Origin: Vanilla planifolia
Lineage: Eukaryota > Streptophyta > Magnoliopsida > Asparagales > Orchidaceae
Reading direction: 5' to 3'
DNA: 64,000 nucleotides
NCBI GenBank assembly: GCA_023846275.1
Contig: JAIUJO010001043.1
Coordinates: 50,001 to 114,000, forward strand
The position numbers and the translations under genes were made by a program. Numbering within the stretch: the stretch's first letter is position 1; each line of letters opens with the position of its first letter. Below the pieces are notes generated by a model. The model was not told the origin of the DNA. It did no database searches and worked only from the letters and a program-made list of their open reading frames with translations. This document shows, one piece after another, positions 42,913 through 57,800 of the stretch.

Positions 42913-44175
42913 TATTTTTCATAGCATTACATTTTCTAATAAATAATAACTAATTTATACAAGATGTTATGTGAAAAAAATAATTTTTTATAATTGATTT
43001 TAACTTATCCTTAATAATAAGTTTATAAAATTACCATTAACTTCATGTAATAATAAATATGGCATATGATATGATATAATAAAATAATAACTTTTTCATT
43101 TTCAATATAAAGAAAAATAACTTATATGAATTATAATAAATTAAAAATTAATCTATGTTTATAATAATATATTTGTTTATGTATAAAAGTTTTTAAATAT
43201 TGAAATAATATATTATAAATGACTAGCAAATGTAAATTATATTATTTAATTTAAATATTTTTTATATTTACTATCTATATTACATTATATAAATGTAATA
43301 TATTATAATAATTATTATTTTTTTAATTTTATTTTTTATTTATAATATTACAAAAAGGTTTAAATTAATAGTTAAAAAATATTTAAATACTTTTAGTATT
43401 TAAAAATAATTTTAACAAATTTTATTAAAAAATTATATATGACTAAATTTTTATATTAAATAAATATTACAAGTTTTATTATTAAGATTTAACTTTTATT
43501 TTATTATTTCTCTTATTCTTTCTCTTTAACTTAATATCTCTCATTATTTCTATCTTTCATCTCTCTTTTAATATAATTCTCTTTTTTTACTTACTCTCTA
43601 TGTTTTTAAAATTTTCATGGCCTCCTTTTATCCTTTATTCTTATTTTTTTATTTTTCTTTCTCTTACTTGTCAATTTTTTTTAGTGTCCTCTATATTCTC
43701 TTTTTTCTTTTTTATTAAATCATCTCTCATCTCTCCCTATAATTATTTTTTCTCTATTTTGCTAATATTATTCTTTAACTTTTTCTCTCTCTTTTATAGA
43801 TTAGTTATCTCCATCTCCATTGTCATTTTTGTAGTTCATCAGTTAATAATATTTTAAAAATTTCTTATTTGGAAAAATTTGATATATATTTCATTATTTA
43901 TTTTTTTAATAATTTAATTTTTTTAATTTGAAAGATTACTTATTTGAAAAAACTATCATGTATTAATGTTTATTTTATCAAACATAATACTTTACTTAAT
44001 TATCTGATTATTTTATATAAATGAAATACTAATATTAGAAACTACTATTATATTTATAATATGCTAAAATTTTATTTAAAAGTGTAATCCTTAATAATTT
44101 AGAAAATTTTTGAAATAGTTCATTATATTTAAAAAGGTTTTCACACAATTATGATATTTTTTCTTTTATATGCAT
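42913..44175 (+). repeat. SatB spacer, full length
   Basis: AT-rich spacer with a CT-rich block at about 43490-43845, in normal order. Nothing else is seen. Confidence 0.86.
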
Positions 44176-44289
44176 TTGTAATCACAACAACATTATAGTA
44201 TTGGACAATATTATAACACCAAAATTAAGCATGTGGCTCTAGTTGTATTGAAATTACTGATATATTTGGAAGTGCTTATGTTTAACATG
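44176..44289 (+). pseudogene. 5S rRNA pseudogene B10, heavily decayed
   Basis: ACAACATTATAGTATTGGAC and ACCAAAATTAAGCATG identify it. The second half (TTACTGATATATTTGGAAGT) is hardly recognisable alone and is placed by position and by the following CATGTTTTTTCATAACA flank. Confidence 0.75.
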
Positions 44290-44598
44290 TTTTTTCATAA
44301 CACTCATTTTTCTTATTATGATAATTTATTTTTACAAAATGTTTATCATTCTTTTTTTCTATTCGTTCTTTATCTCAAATTTTTCTTGCCATTTTTCACT
44401 CTCTTTTGTCCTTTGCTACTTTCTAATTTCTCTTCTATGTTCTTTGATTTTTTCTCTTCATTAAATGCTCACCCATCTCTCTCTCTTTTATTATTTTCCT
44501 CTTTAATTTATCTCTACCTCAATAATCTCTTTTTTAATGCATAAATCAATAACATTTAGGAAATTTCACATGTTGTGTAGTTTAATATATAATAATTT

Positions 44599-44658
<60 letters not shown>

Positions 44659-44930
44659 AGTAATTTAATATCTTATTTATTATAATTATAATATAATATA
44701 AGAAACTTTTATTCATTATTATTTATATTATAAAATCAAAATTGTCCACATATTTTTTTATTAAATATATATAAATAAAATATTGATATTATAAAAAATT
44801 ATGTCGTATATAATGAGCATAAAACATGTTTAAAATGTTCACGTATTAGACCATTTAAAAAATTTTAGAAATTGTTTATTATCTTCAAGGCCAAAATCAA
44901 AAGTTTGTTTATTATCTTCAATGTATGCTT
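44290..44930 (+). repeat. SatB spacer, short form, proximal spacer deleted
   Basis: Only 641 bp. The first 50 bp after the 5S copy run directly into the CT block (about 44345-44540), so the proximal AT-rich spacer is missing. A TA microsatellite lies in the distal part. Confidence 0.82.
44601..44656. repeat. (AT)n microsatellite
   Basis: Fifty-six bases of perfect AT dinucleotide. It is an expansion at the spacer position where other units read ATAAATATATATTTTATT. Confidence 0.97.
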
Positions 44931-45045
44931 GTGCGACTACACCAACATTATGGCACTTGATGTCATTATAACTCCAAGGTTATGCATGCTTGGGTGAGAG
45001 TATTTTTAGGATGAGGTCTCTCTTGAGAATTTCTCATGTTGTATA
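44931..45045 (+). pseudogene. 5S rRNA pseudogene B11
   Basis: GTGCGACTACACCAACATTA, ATGGCACTTGATGTCATTAT and ATGCATGCTTGGGTGAGAGT are clear, and TCTTGAGAATTTCTCATGTT ends it. The start keeps the GTGCGA CpG of plant 5S. Confidence 0.92.
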
Positions 45046-46869
45046 TATTTATTCATACTAAGTTTTCTAAAGAATGACAATTATTTGATACATATTAATG
45101 TTATAAAAAATAAATACTTATAAATTGTTTTCTGTAATTTTGATTTTTGTATTTAATTTCTAATAATAGCATTATAATGTTATCGTCAATTTTTTATAAT
45201 AGTAAATATTGCACAACATATTATGTAATAAAATAATAACTTTAGATTTGTTGAATATTAACCAAAATAACTTAATGGAACTATAATAAATTGCAATTAA
45301 TTTATCCTTATAATAGTAAATATATGCTTTGTATGTTTTTAGTATAAAAATGTTTTAGTATAAAATATTGGAGATGTAAAACTATATTATTAATTTCAAA
45401 TGTACTTATATTTATTGTATATATTATATCATATAAATCAAATATATTATAACTATAATATTTATTTATTTTAATAATTTTATTAGTTTTAGTATGATAT
45501 AACACATCACAAATATGTTATATTTAACAATTATTATAAGTTCAATTATTAAAATTTAACTATTAATTAATTATTTCTCTTACTTTTTCCTTGTTATCTC
45601 AATATCTTTCATGTTCTAACCCTTTAATATCTATCATGTTCTCTCACTTTCTTCTCTCTTCTATTATCATTCTATTATTCTTATTTTTCACTCTCTATCT
45701 CTATATATTTTTCATGGCCTCTTTCTCTCCATTACCTTCTCTATTTTCTTTTTTTTCTCTCTTTTATATATTTATTCTCTCTATCTCTTTTATATTCTCT
45801 CTTTTCTTTTCCTCTTTATTAAATTAGCTTACATCACTCTTTATAACTATGTTTTTTTCTCTTTTTCTGCCTTATTAATCTTTGAATTTTTTTCTCCTTT
45901 TTGTGGAATTGTTATCTTTGTCTCCATTGTTTCTTTTTTGTCAAATGGTTAATAATATTTAAATAATCTTTCATTTTGTAATGTTTAATATGTAATATCT
46001 AATGACTAATATATATTTTATTATTTATATTCATCATTTAACTTAAATTTTAATTAATAAGAATTATAACATAATGAAAAAATATCTAATGTATTCATAT
46101 CATATATATCATAAATAATAATGTCTTTTATATCCATTTTATAATTAAAATATTTATATTGCAAAATATTATGACCAATATAATAATAATAAAGTTTATT
46201 CAAATAATAGTTTGTCTTCTCACTCCTATTATCATTATTTTTTTGCCTCTTCATTTTTTATCTCCAGATAGTCTTCTTAGCCTTCGTCTCTCCTATTTCC
46301 ATCTTTACCTTCTCATTTCTCTTAATTTTTACCTTTTTTATTTAATCTCCTTCTCATTTATATTGTCACTTTTCTTTTACCCTTCATTAAATCATCTCCC
46401 ATCTCTCTTTATTTATTTTTCCTCACTATTTTTTATTATCAACTTTAAACTTTTCTCTCTCTTAGATCATAGTTATCTCTAGCTCCATCATCTCTTTTTC
46501 AATGGATAAATTAGTAATATTTTAGAAAAAAAAAATTTTGTAGCATAATTTAGTATATAATATTTTTTATAAATATATATTTTATTATTTATATTTATTA
46601 AGTAATTTAATTTCTTATTTATTGGCACAATAATATGATGTAAGAAGAACTTATGTATTATTGTCAACATTTCAAAAGGAATGGTTTATATAATTTTTAA
46701 TTAATTAAATATAAATTAAATATTACTATTATAAAATTTTATGACATGTATAATAAGCATATAAAATTTTTAAAAAATAAATATATTAAATAATTTGGAA
46801 ACATTTTAGTAATTATTCATTATCTTAAAGCCTAAAAACACAACTATGCTTTTTTTCTTATGTATGCAT
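45046..46869 (+). repeat. SatB spacer, long form with two CT blocks
   Basis: A 1.82-kb spacer. One CT block at about 45570-45950 is followed by distal spacer, and then a second CT segment at about 46210-46500 with distal spacer again. This looks like a unit whose 5S copy was lost by deletion, fused to the previous one. Confidence 0.82.
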
Positions 46870-46984
46870 GTGCTACCACATTAGCATTATGGCAAAGAAT
46901 CTCATTAGAACTCCCAAGTTAAGAATACTTTGGTGAGAGCATTATTAGGATGTTTGACATGTTGAAAAGTTCTTGTGTTTTACA
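46870..46984 (+). pseudogene. 5S rRNA pseudogene B12
   Basis: GTGCTACCACATTAGCATTA, ATCTCATTAGAACTCCCAAG and GAAAAGTTCTTGTGTTTTAC match plant 5S. GGATGTTTGACATG replaces GGATGGGTGACCTC. Confidence 0.91.
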
Positions 46985-48850
<1,866 letters not shown>

Positions 48851-48946
48851 GTTCGACCACAACAATATTGTTGTAGTGGATGTTATTTGAATTCCAAAGT
48901 CAAGCATTCTTGGGTGAGCGTAGTATTGGAATGGGGTGACCACTTC
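48851..48946 (+). pseudogene. 5S rRNA pseudogene B13, 3' truncated
   Basis: GTTCGACCACAACAATATTG, AATTCCAAAGTCAAGCATTC and TTGGAATGGGGTGACCACTT are recognisable. The last 20 bases are missing, because the sequence jumps into the late proximal spacer. Confidence 0.88.
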
Positions 48947-49739
48947 AAATAATTTTTATATTTTTATTAAATGTTATGAATGGCAAACTTCTTAAATTTA
49001 ATGAATATTAGAAGTTCAATTATTAATATTTAACTTTTATTTAATTGTTTCTCTCTCTTTTCTCTCTTGATCTGAATATCCTCAAAATTTCTCACTTTTT
49101 CTCTCCTATTATGCTTTGCATATTCCTCGCTTCACTGTTTGTTTTCTTATTTCTCTTTTTACTTTCTATCTCATCATCTTTTTTGTGGCCACTCCTTCCT
49201 TCATCCTTTTCTATTTTCTTATTTCTCTACCATTTACTTAGTCATTTGTTATCTTTTCTTCTATATGTTCTCTTTTTTATTGAATATATCAACTCCCATC
49301 TCTCTCTATAACTACTTTCTTTCATAATTTTTCCCTTATTAATCTTTGACATCCTGATGACATTTTATAGATTTTATATCTATTTCCATTATCTATTAAC
49401 TTTCCTAATAATTAATAATATTTCAAAAATATCTCATTTTGTAAAGCATAATATATAATATTTATCACTAAAATGTAATTTATTATTTACAATAATTTCA
49501 TAATTTAAATTTTTTATTCATAAGAATGAAAACAATAATAGAGGGAAATCTCTTGTATTAAAATCTACTTTATCAAAAATAATAGTTTGTCATTTTTTAT
49601 TCATTTTATATAACTAAAGTACTGATATTAGAAAATACTATGGCCAAAAGTTTACATGCTTTATAATTTAGAAATTTTGAAAAAACTTTCATTATATTTA
49701 AAAAAAGAATATCAATACTACGATTTTTTTTGTATTTAT
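48947..49739 (+). repeat. SatB spacer, proximal part deleted
   Basis: A 793-bp spacer. The deletion that truncates B13 also removes most of the proximal AT spacer. CT block at about 49040-49400, then distal spacer. Confidence 0.83.
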
Positions 49740-49854
49740 GTTTGAGTAGACAAGTATTATAGCCCTAGATCTCATTAGAACTCAAAAGTTAAGCATGCTT
49801 GTGTGAGAGTAGTATTTAGGATGGGTAACCTCTTTAGAAGTCCAAGTGTTGCAT
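49740..49854 (+). pseudogene. 5S rRNA pseudogene B14, well preserved
   Basis: AGATCTCATTAGAACTCAAA, AGTTAAGCATGCTTGTGTGA, GAGTAGTATTTAGGATGGGT and AGTCCAAGTGTTGCATA give one of the most complete matches in the window. It shares the TTTGAGTAGAC start with B7. Confidence 0.94.
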
Positions 49855-50779
49855 ATATTTCTTTATAGAAGGAATGCTAATTAATTTTCATAAGTTAATT
49901 TTAAAAAAATAAATTATTATAAAAATTTTTCACAATTTAAGTTTTAGTAACTAATTTTTAATAAAAACTTTAGGACAAAATTACTAATTTTAAATAATAA
50001 TAATAAATATGGCAAATCATATGATATAATATTGTCATAAATTCATCTTTCTCTATTTTATGAATTATTTTTATTTACTTATTTCTCAAACTTTTCCCTT
50101 TAGCACGATAACGCTCACATTCTCTCCCTTCTGTCTCTCTCATATTATAATTCTTTTATTTGTTGATTCATTCTTTATCACCATATCTTCTTCGTTGCTT
50201 CTCTCTCCTTTATCTTTCCCTACTTTCTTGTTTCTATCTCTTCTTGAATTATTTATTCTCTCTATCTTCATTGACTTTTCACTTTTCCATTCTTTTTATT
50301 AAATCTTCTCTCATTTTTGTCTATTATTATTTTACTCTTTATTTTTCTTTGATAAAACTATGCCCTTTTTCTCTCTTATATAGAATATTTATGTTTATTT
50401 TTATTATCTATTTTGTAACACATCAAACTCTAATATTATATAAATATAACATATTAGACACATTAATTAATAATATTTATGATAAATATATATTTCATTA
50501 TCTATATTTCTTGCATAATTTAATTTTTCATTTATAAGAATGATAACATATAAGAAGAAAATCTTGTCTTAATGACTTTGTTATAAAAAATAATAGTTGA
50601 CATAATTTTTAGTTAATTGTACAAAACTAAAGCATTATTATTAGATTATATTATGGCATATATGAAAGCATTAATTTTTTTAAAGGTACATATGCTTTAT
50701 AATTTAAAACATTTTTTAAAATAATTCTATATTTGTAAAATAATAGTCACATAATTACGATTTTATCTTTTGTATGCAT
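49855..50779 (+). repeat. SatB spacer, middle part deleted
   Basis: A 925-bp spacer. The proximal spacer jumps near 50035 to the CT block (about 50040-50400). The distal spacer is normal. Confidence 0.83.
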
Positions 50780-50893
50780 GCGTGACCAAAATAGTGTTAT
50801 GGCACTCGATCCTACAAGAACTCAAAAATTATATATGTTTTGGTGAGATTAGTATTCAAATGGTTGATCTCCTGAGAATCCCTTATGTTGCAC
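50780..50893 (+). pseudogene. 5S rRNA pseudogene B15
   Basis: GCGTGACCAAAATAGTGTTA, TGGCACTCGATCCTACAAGA and TCTCCTGAGAATCCCTTATG are recognisable. The A-box has decayed to ATTATATATGTTTTGG. The CACTCGATCC stretch keeps a CpG near CACCGGATCC of plant 5S. Confidence 0.9.
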
Positions 50894-52097
50894 ATATTAT
50901 TTCAAAGTAATTCTTTCTTAAAGAATGACAATTGTTTTTAATAACATAATAATGTTAAAAAATAAAATTGCCATAATTGCTAACTTATAATTAGTATATC
51001 AACAATTAATTAATAATAATGAGTTTATAATATTCTTCTTAGTTTTACTTTAATATATTAGTAATATACAAAATAACATTTGTTAGTTATAATAACTTAG
51101 AATTAATTTATGTTTATAAAAGTATAAATATGCTATGTGTATAATTTTTTAAATATAATAACATTATACTATAGAATATTAGAAATTGAGAATTATGCTA
51201 TTAATGCTAAATAATATTTATATTTATTATCTATATTATATCATTTAAAGAAAATACATTACAATGATTATATTATTTATTATTTAATTAAAATTTATAA
51301 TTAATTTATGATTAAAACAATCTTTCGTTATTTATCAAACTAATTTTTAAATATTTATAATATTCCAAATAAGTAATAAATCCAAAAAAAGTTCATATTT
51401 CATTATTATTAAATTTTATTTATCATTGACTTATTATATGTAATAAATTTTATAAGTTTAACTTTAAATATTTAACTTTTATTTAATAGTTTCTCTTTTT
51501 GTTTAAATACTGCTCACATTCTATCACTTTTCTTTATGATTTTTTTTATTTGACTTTAATTCTCTACATCCTTATATGCTTCTTGGCCTCTCCACTTTCT
51601 TAATTTTTTCTCTTTCAATTATTTGTAGTCTCTCTATTCTTCTATGTTTTCTCTCTTTTTCCTCACTAAATTGTCTCTGATCTCCCTCTATTATTATTTT
51701 TTTTTCTCTTATCATTACATGTCTTTCTCTTTCTCTTATAGAATAATTATCTCTATCTCTATTATCATTTATTCAACAAATCAATTAGGAATATTAATGA
51801 AATATATCATAATACGTAGTTTAACATATAACATTTAAGATATTTATTTATTAAATTTTTTATGCTTGTTGCAATTTAATTTTTTATTTATAATATTTAT
51901 TTTATAAAAAATAATTGCTTACACTAATTTTAATAATTTTAGAAAAAATAAAATATTATTATAAGATTATATTATGACATATACATAAACATAATTTTTA
52001 AAGGTACATATGCCTAACAATTTAAAAACTTTTAGAATATAATTAATTATCTTCATGATAATAATCATGCAATAATGATTTTATCATTTGTATCAAC
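50894..52097 (+). repeat. SatB spacer, near full length
   Basis: AT-rich spacer with a CT-rich block at about 51475-51780. Nothing else is seen. Confidence 0.85.
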
Positions 52098-52165
52098 ATG
52101 TGATCTTGCTTAAACGAAAGTAGTTTTAGGGTGAGTGACTTCTTGAGTGCTTCTATTGTTGCACT
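52098..52165 (+). pseudogene. 5S rRNA pseudogene B16, half deleted
   Basis: About 68 bp. After ATGTGATC it jumps to the second half (CTTGCTTAAACGAAAGTAG, GGGTGAGTGACTTCTTGAG, TATTGTTGCACTC). The first half of the 5S sequence is missing. Confidence 0.8.
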
Positions 52166-53319
52166 CATTTTTTTCATAATAATCCTTTTCTTAGTGATTG
52201 ATAATTTATTTTAATAATGTATCAATGTTAAAAAATTAAATTATTGTAAATTATAGTTTATAATTACTATTTTTTAATTAATTATTAATAATAAAATTAT
52301 AATATTATTATTAATTTCAAGTGATAATAAACATGACACATCATGTGATTTAATAAATAATAAAACTAAAATTGTTTAATAATGAGGAAAATAACTTGTA
52401 TTAATTATAATAAATTTGAATTAATTCTTTTTCAAAATAGTAAATATAAAATGCATATAAAATTTTTTAAATTTAATAATAATATTATATTATAAATAAA
52501 AAATTTCATTAATTTTTAATATTATTTATCTTCTACATCTATATTATGTTAGATAAAGATAACACATTAAAAAATCTATATAATTTATTCATTAACTAAG
52601 TTTTTTAAAGTGCAAATAAAATGAAATAATATTAATTGAAATATATTTTTTTAAATAATTATAATATTCACCAATATTCTGTCACCTCATAAGCTCTATT
52701 ATTGTCATTGTCTTATTTGTCCCTTAAGTCTAGACCTTATATTTTTTGTGTCCAACTATTCTTTATTATTCTTTATTTTCTTTTTCCTCTTTTTCTTTTA
52801 CTTTCTTATTTATTGTATTCATCTTCTTCATGTTCTCTCTTTTCTTTTCCTCTTTTTTAAAAAGTCCCTTATCAATCTCTATTACTTTTAATCTCTTTAT
52901 TTTTTTAATTAATTTGATACTTTTTTATAAAATAATTATCTCTATCTCCATTATCTGTATTTCAGTAGATTAATTAAAAGAATTTTTGAAATCTATTATG
53001 TTGCATAGTTTAATACATAATAGAACAATTTAAATTTTATTATTTGTAATAATTACATAATTTAAATTTTTATATGTAAAATTCATAACATAGTCAAAGA
53101 AGATCTTATGTATTAATGTGTATATTATAAAAAATAATAGTTTATAAAATATTTATTAAATTCACATAAATAAAATATTAGTATTAGAATATTAATAACA
53201 AATATAATTGGTGTTATTTTTTTAAAAGTGCATAAGTTTTATAATTTTGAAATTTTAAAAATGGTTGAATATTTTCAACACAATAATCACACAACTATAA
53301 TTTTTTTCTATTGTATGCA
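52166..53319 (+). repeat. SatB spacer, near full length
   Basis: AT-rich spacer with a CT-rich block at about 52680-52965. A T-run starts at 52168, directly after the 5S remnant. Confidence 0.84.
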
Positions 53320-53430
53320 TGTGGAGCAACACAATCACTATGAAAGTAGACCTCACTAGAACTGAAAAGTTAAGATAGCTTGGGTAAGAGTACTATTAGA
53401 ATGGGTTTCCTAAGAAGTTCTCATATTGCA
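53320..53430 (+). pseudogene. 5S rRNA pseudogene B17
   Basis: CCTCACTAGAACTGAAAAGT, TAGCTTGGGTAAGAGTACTA and AAGAAGTTCTCATATTGCA identify it. GGGTGACCTCTTG is shortened to GGGTTTCCT, a small deletion in the C-box. Confidence 0.9.
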
Positions 53431-54714
53431 AAAGTTTTTTTAACATTTCTTTTTTTGATGAATGATTATTTATTTTAATAGCTTATTAAAGTTAGAAAAC
53501 TACTTATTATAAATGATACTTTATTATATTACTATTAATTTCATATAAAAATAAAGATTACACATCAAATGGAATAATAAAGTAATAATTTTAATTTAGT
53601 TTAATATTGACTAAAATAACTAATATAATTATAAAAAATTATTGTTAATTTTTATTTATAATAGTATGTATATAATATATGTTAACTTTTTTAAATTTCA
53701 TAATATAATATTATCTAAAATTAGAAATTTAAAACCATATAATTATTATTAAGTTTTTTATATTTATTATTTAGATTTTATTATAAAAAAATTATATATT
53801 AAATAATTATATTATTTATTATTGATTAATATTTATTAACTTTCAGCATGAATAAAATAATGTAATTTTATTAGTAAAAATATAGTTTGAGATTTGAAAT
53901 ATTCTAAAATAATAGTAAATCCTAAATATTTATTACATTTTATGAATATTAAACATTATATATGATGAACTTGTCATATTTAATAAATATTATAAGTTCA
54001 ATTATTATGATTTATATTATATTTAAAAATTTCTCTTATTTTTTTCTTTAGCTTAATATCTATCATATTGTCTCACTTCCTTCTTTATTATCATTCTTTA
54101 TTTTTCGTTTCATTATCTCTCTCTTTATCTTTTTCTTTGCTTGTTTATCTCCTCCATCCTTCACTACTTTCACGTTTCTATCTCTTTTTTATTAATTTAT
54201 TTATTTTCTATTTCTCCTCTATGATTTCGCTCTTTTTTCTTTAATAAATCATCTTACATCTCTCTTTATTACAATTTTTTTTTCATTTTTCCATTGTCCA
54301 TCTGTGTCCTTGGATCTCTCTTAAAGACTACTTATCTCAATCTTCATTACCTCTATTTCAACCCATTATTTAACAATATTAAGTCTTGCTTATTGAATAA
54401 TGTAATGTACAATATTTACGATAAATACATATTTTTATTTTTTATATTTTTTGAGTGAATTAATTTTTTGTTAATAATAATAATAGCATAATAAAAGATA
54501 AACTTATGTATTAATGTCTATGTTATAGAAAAATTATTTATCTTTTTTTCTTAATTATATATAAGTAAAATATTGATATTAGATTACATTATGAAATATA
54601 TATAAGCATAACTTTTTAAAAGTACATATGTTGATAATTTAGAATATTTTAAAAAATTGTTAATTATCTTCAAGGTAATAATCACATAATAATGATTTTA
54701 TCCTTGACATGAAT
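53431..54714 (+). repeat. SatB spacer, full length
   Basis: AT-rich spacer with a CT-rich block at about 54020-54365, in normal order. No gene is seen. Confidence 0.85.
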
Positions 54715-54802
54715 GTGTGACCACGTTGATTTTATGGCACAAGATATTTTTAGAACACCAAAGTTAAGCATGCTTGGATGACTGTAGAATTCTTGTTGTA
54801 CA
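54715..54802 (+). pseudogene. 5S rRNA pseudogene B18, internally deleted
   Basis: GTGTGACCACGTTGATTTTA and ACACCAAAGTTAAGCATGCT are well kept, then about 30 bp including the GGGTGACC element is lost before TTCTTGTTGTACAT. Confidence 0.89.
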
Positions 54803-55913
54803 TGTTTTTTTAAATGATCCCTTTTCTAATGAATAATAATTTATTTTAATGATGACTTTAAGGTATTATTGCCAAATTTATATAATAATAAATATTGAAA
54901 TTGATATGTAATAATGAAATAAGTACTTCAATATAGATTAATATTTAGCAAAATAACTTTTACTAATTATAATTAATTTGAACTAATTCATGTTTATAAT
55001 AGTGCATATAGACTATAAACAAAATTTTTTAAATGTCATAATATAATATTATAGATTATAAAAAAATTTAATATTATATTCCTAATGCTAAATATTATTT
55101 ATGTTTATTATCTATAATACAACATATAAAGATAATATATTTTAATATTTATATTATTTATTATTTAAATTATTTTTTTCATTTTAAGTATGAATAAAAT
55201 AATATAATATTAATAATAAAAGTATTTTTTAAATACTTATAATATTCTCTCATATTCTCTTATATTCTACTCTCTCTTATTATTATTCTCTTATTTATCT
55301 TTTCATTCTTTATTATGTTATATTTTACTAGGCCTTAAACTCTCCTTTATTATTCTCTACTTTTTTTTTTACTTAATCTTTCATTTTATTATTTATTTTC
55401 TTTATCTCCCCTATTTTTTCATTTTTTCCTCTTCATTAAATCATCTCTCATCAATTCGTAGTATTATCTTCTCTTGGATTTTTTTCAAACTAATCTGTGA
55501 CTTTCTCTATCTTACTAAAGGTTAATCTTTATCTCAAACTTCTTTTTTTCACCCAATCAATTAACAATGTTAAAGAAATCTCTTATATTGAATAGTTTAA
55601 TATATAAAATTTACGATTAATATATATTTTATTATTTATCTTTATTAAATAATTTTATTTTTTATTTTTCATAATGAAAAAATAGTAAAAGAAAATGTTA
55701 TTTATTAATTTTTATGTTTCAATAAATAATAGTTCATTAAATTATTGATAATTTTGCATAGTTTTTAAATATACTAGAATATGATATGAAATATATAATA
55801 TGGATAATTTCCATTTAAAAGGGCATATGCTTAATAATTTTGAAAATTTGAGAAATAGTTCATTATCCTCAGCACAACAATCATAGAACTAAACTTTTTT
55901 TATCTATTTAATG
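54803..55913 (+). repeat. SatB spacer, near full length
   Basis: AT-rich spacer with a CT-rich block at about 55245-55570. Part of the distal proximal-spacer segment before the CT block is missing. Confidence 0.84.
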
Positions 55914-56018
55914 CAAGAGAGATAACCCTAGCACAATGATGATAGATCACTTTACAACACCAAAGTTAAGCGTACTTGGGTGACAATTTATTTTTTCATT
56001 TTTACAAGTGTTGTTGCA
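55914..56018 (+). pseudogene. 5S rRNA pseudogene B19 (retains a CpG)
   Basis: ACACCAAAGTTAAGCGTACT (55959-55978) keeps the AAGTTAAGCG form of functional plant 5S. After TTGGGTGA the sequence degenerates into T-rich DNA, with GTGTTGTTGCAA at the end. It is the last + strand copy. Confidence 0.85.
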
Positions 56019-56288
56019 AATTTTTTCATCTTTCTTTTTCAAAAGAATGATAATTTATTTTAATTACATGTTAATGAAAAAAAATTAAATTCTTATAAAG
56101 ATAATATGTTAATATATTTATATATATTTGAAAAATCATATGAAATTCACAATAATTTTTCCAAATTATATTTTAAAATTAATTATTAAATTTTCAATTT
56201 AAACTATCGTTCAAAAAATTTAATATTTTAATGTTATGTTACTAAAATAAATTATTAATCATTAGAAAATTATATATGGAAAAATATT
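56019..56288. repeat. SatB inversion junction
   Basis: The 3' flank of B19 (+) and the 3' flank of B20 (-) meet here, tail to tail, only 270 bp apart. Plus-strand spacer phrases (GAATGATAATTTATTTTAAT) are readable to about 56115. Reverse-complement phrases (AATAAATTATTAATCATTAG) appear by about 56245. Confidence 0.8.
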
Positions 56289-56403
56289 TGCGACATGATA
56301 GTTTTTCAAGAGATCACCCATCCCAAGACCACTCTTGCCCAGGAAAACTTAACTTTGGAGTCTTAATGATATCTAATGCCATATTGCTGGTGTGGTCATA
56401 CAT
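56289..56403 (-). pseudogene. 5S rRNA pseudogene B20
   Basis: On the + strand it reads AGAGATCACCCATCCCAAGA, AAACTTAACTTTGGAGTC and GCTGGTGTGGTCATACATGC, the reverse complement of plant 5S. GGGATGGGTGATCTCT is nearly intact. GCCCAGGAAAACTT shows damage in the A-box side. Confidence 0.93.
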
Positions 56404-57688
56404 GCATGCAATACTTAATAATTTGTAGTTGTATGATTATTGTGTTTAAGGTCATGAACCATTTCTAAAATTTCCAAAATAATCACAGTTATGTACTTGT
56501 GAAAATATTTTTGCTTATTATACATGTCACAATATAATCTAATAGTAATATTTAGTTTATATTAAATTAGTAAAAAAATACATAAACTATTAATTTTAAC
56601 AACATATACATTAGTACATAAGACATTTTTTACATATGTTATCATTTGTAAAAATAAAAAAAATAAATTATTTAATAAATGTAAACAATAAAATACATAT
56701 TTATCATAAATATAATATATAAAAAATCTAAATGTAAGAAATTTCTTAAATATATTTATTTGATGGAAAGAGAAAGATATAATAAAGATTGAGTTAATAA
56801 TTATGTGTGTGAGAGAGAGAATGTCTTGGATTGATAAAAGCAAAATAGAGCAAAAATAATGGTAGAGATTGATGTAAGATGATTTAATGAAGTAGAAAAG
56901 AAAACAAAAGACATAAAAGAGATTGATAAAATAATTAAATAAGTGAAAGAGAGAGAAATGCAAAAGTAAACAATGATAGAAGATTGCTTAAGGCCAAGAA
57001 AAATATTAAAAAGAGAATGAAGAAACAAACATGAGAAAGATAACAAGAGAGTAAGAAATAAGAGAATGTCAAAGACATTGACAGGAAGAGAAAAAATTAA
57101 GACAAATAATAAAATAAAAATTAAAAATTAATTATTAAATTTGTAGTACTTATTAAATTAAACAAATTAATCATGTATAATATTTTATAATAATAATATA
57201 TAAATAATATTTGAGGTTAATCATTATTTTAGAATATTTTGAATATTTAACTAATACTTTTACTATAATTATTCTCACATATTGTCTTTATATGAAATAA
57301 CATAGATAATATATATAAAAAATATTTAGCAATAATCATATGATTTTATATTTTTAATGTTCCATACTATAATATTCACATATTTAAAAATCTTATAATA
57401 TATATGTGCTATTAAAAATATAAATTAATTCTTATTTATTATAATTGATATAACTAATTTTGCCTAATCTTAAACTATATTAAAATTATTACTTTATTAC
57501 ATCATAAGATGTATTTTATTTTTTATTATATAAAAATATCAATAATGTTATTTATTTATTAATAATAATTACATACTAAAAAAGTAATTTTAAACTATCA
57601 TTAATAATAATTTAAGTTTATAATATTATGAAGTTATTAAAATCAAATATCATTCATTAGAAAATAGAACATTATGAAAAAATAAATA
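56404..57688 (-). repeat. SatB spacer, full length, minus strand
   Basis: Reversed order: distal AT spacer, GA-rich block at about 56755-57115 (the complement of the CT block), proximal AT spacer. Two antisense open frames through the block are low-complexity. Confidence 0.86.
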
Positions 57689-57800
57689 AAACATGAGAAG
57701 TACTAAAGAGGTCACCCCTCTTAATACTACTGTAACCCAAGAATGCTTATCTTTGGAGCCCTAGTGAGATCCAGTGGTATAATGCTAATGTGGCCACAAA
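57689..57800 (-). pseudogene. 5S rRNA pseudogene B21
   Basis: Reads AAAGAGGTCACCCCTCTTAA, AACCCAAGAATGCTTATCTT and GCCCTAGTGAGATCCAGTGG in reverse. The promoter-like region is fairly well kept. A solo LTR lies about 90 bp upstream of it, in the opposite transcriptional direction. Confidence 0.93.
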
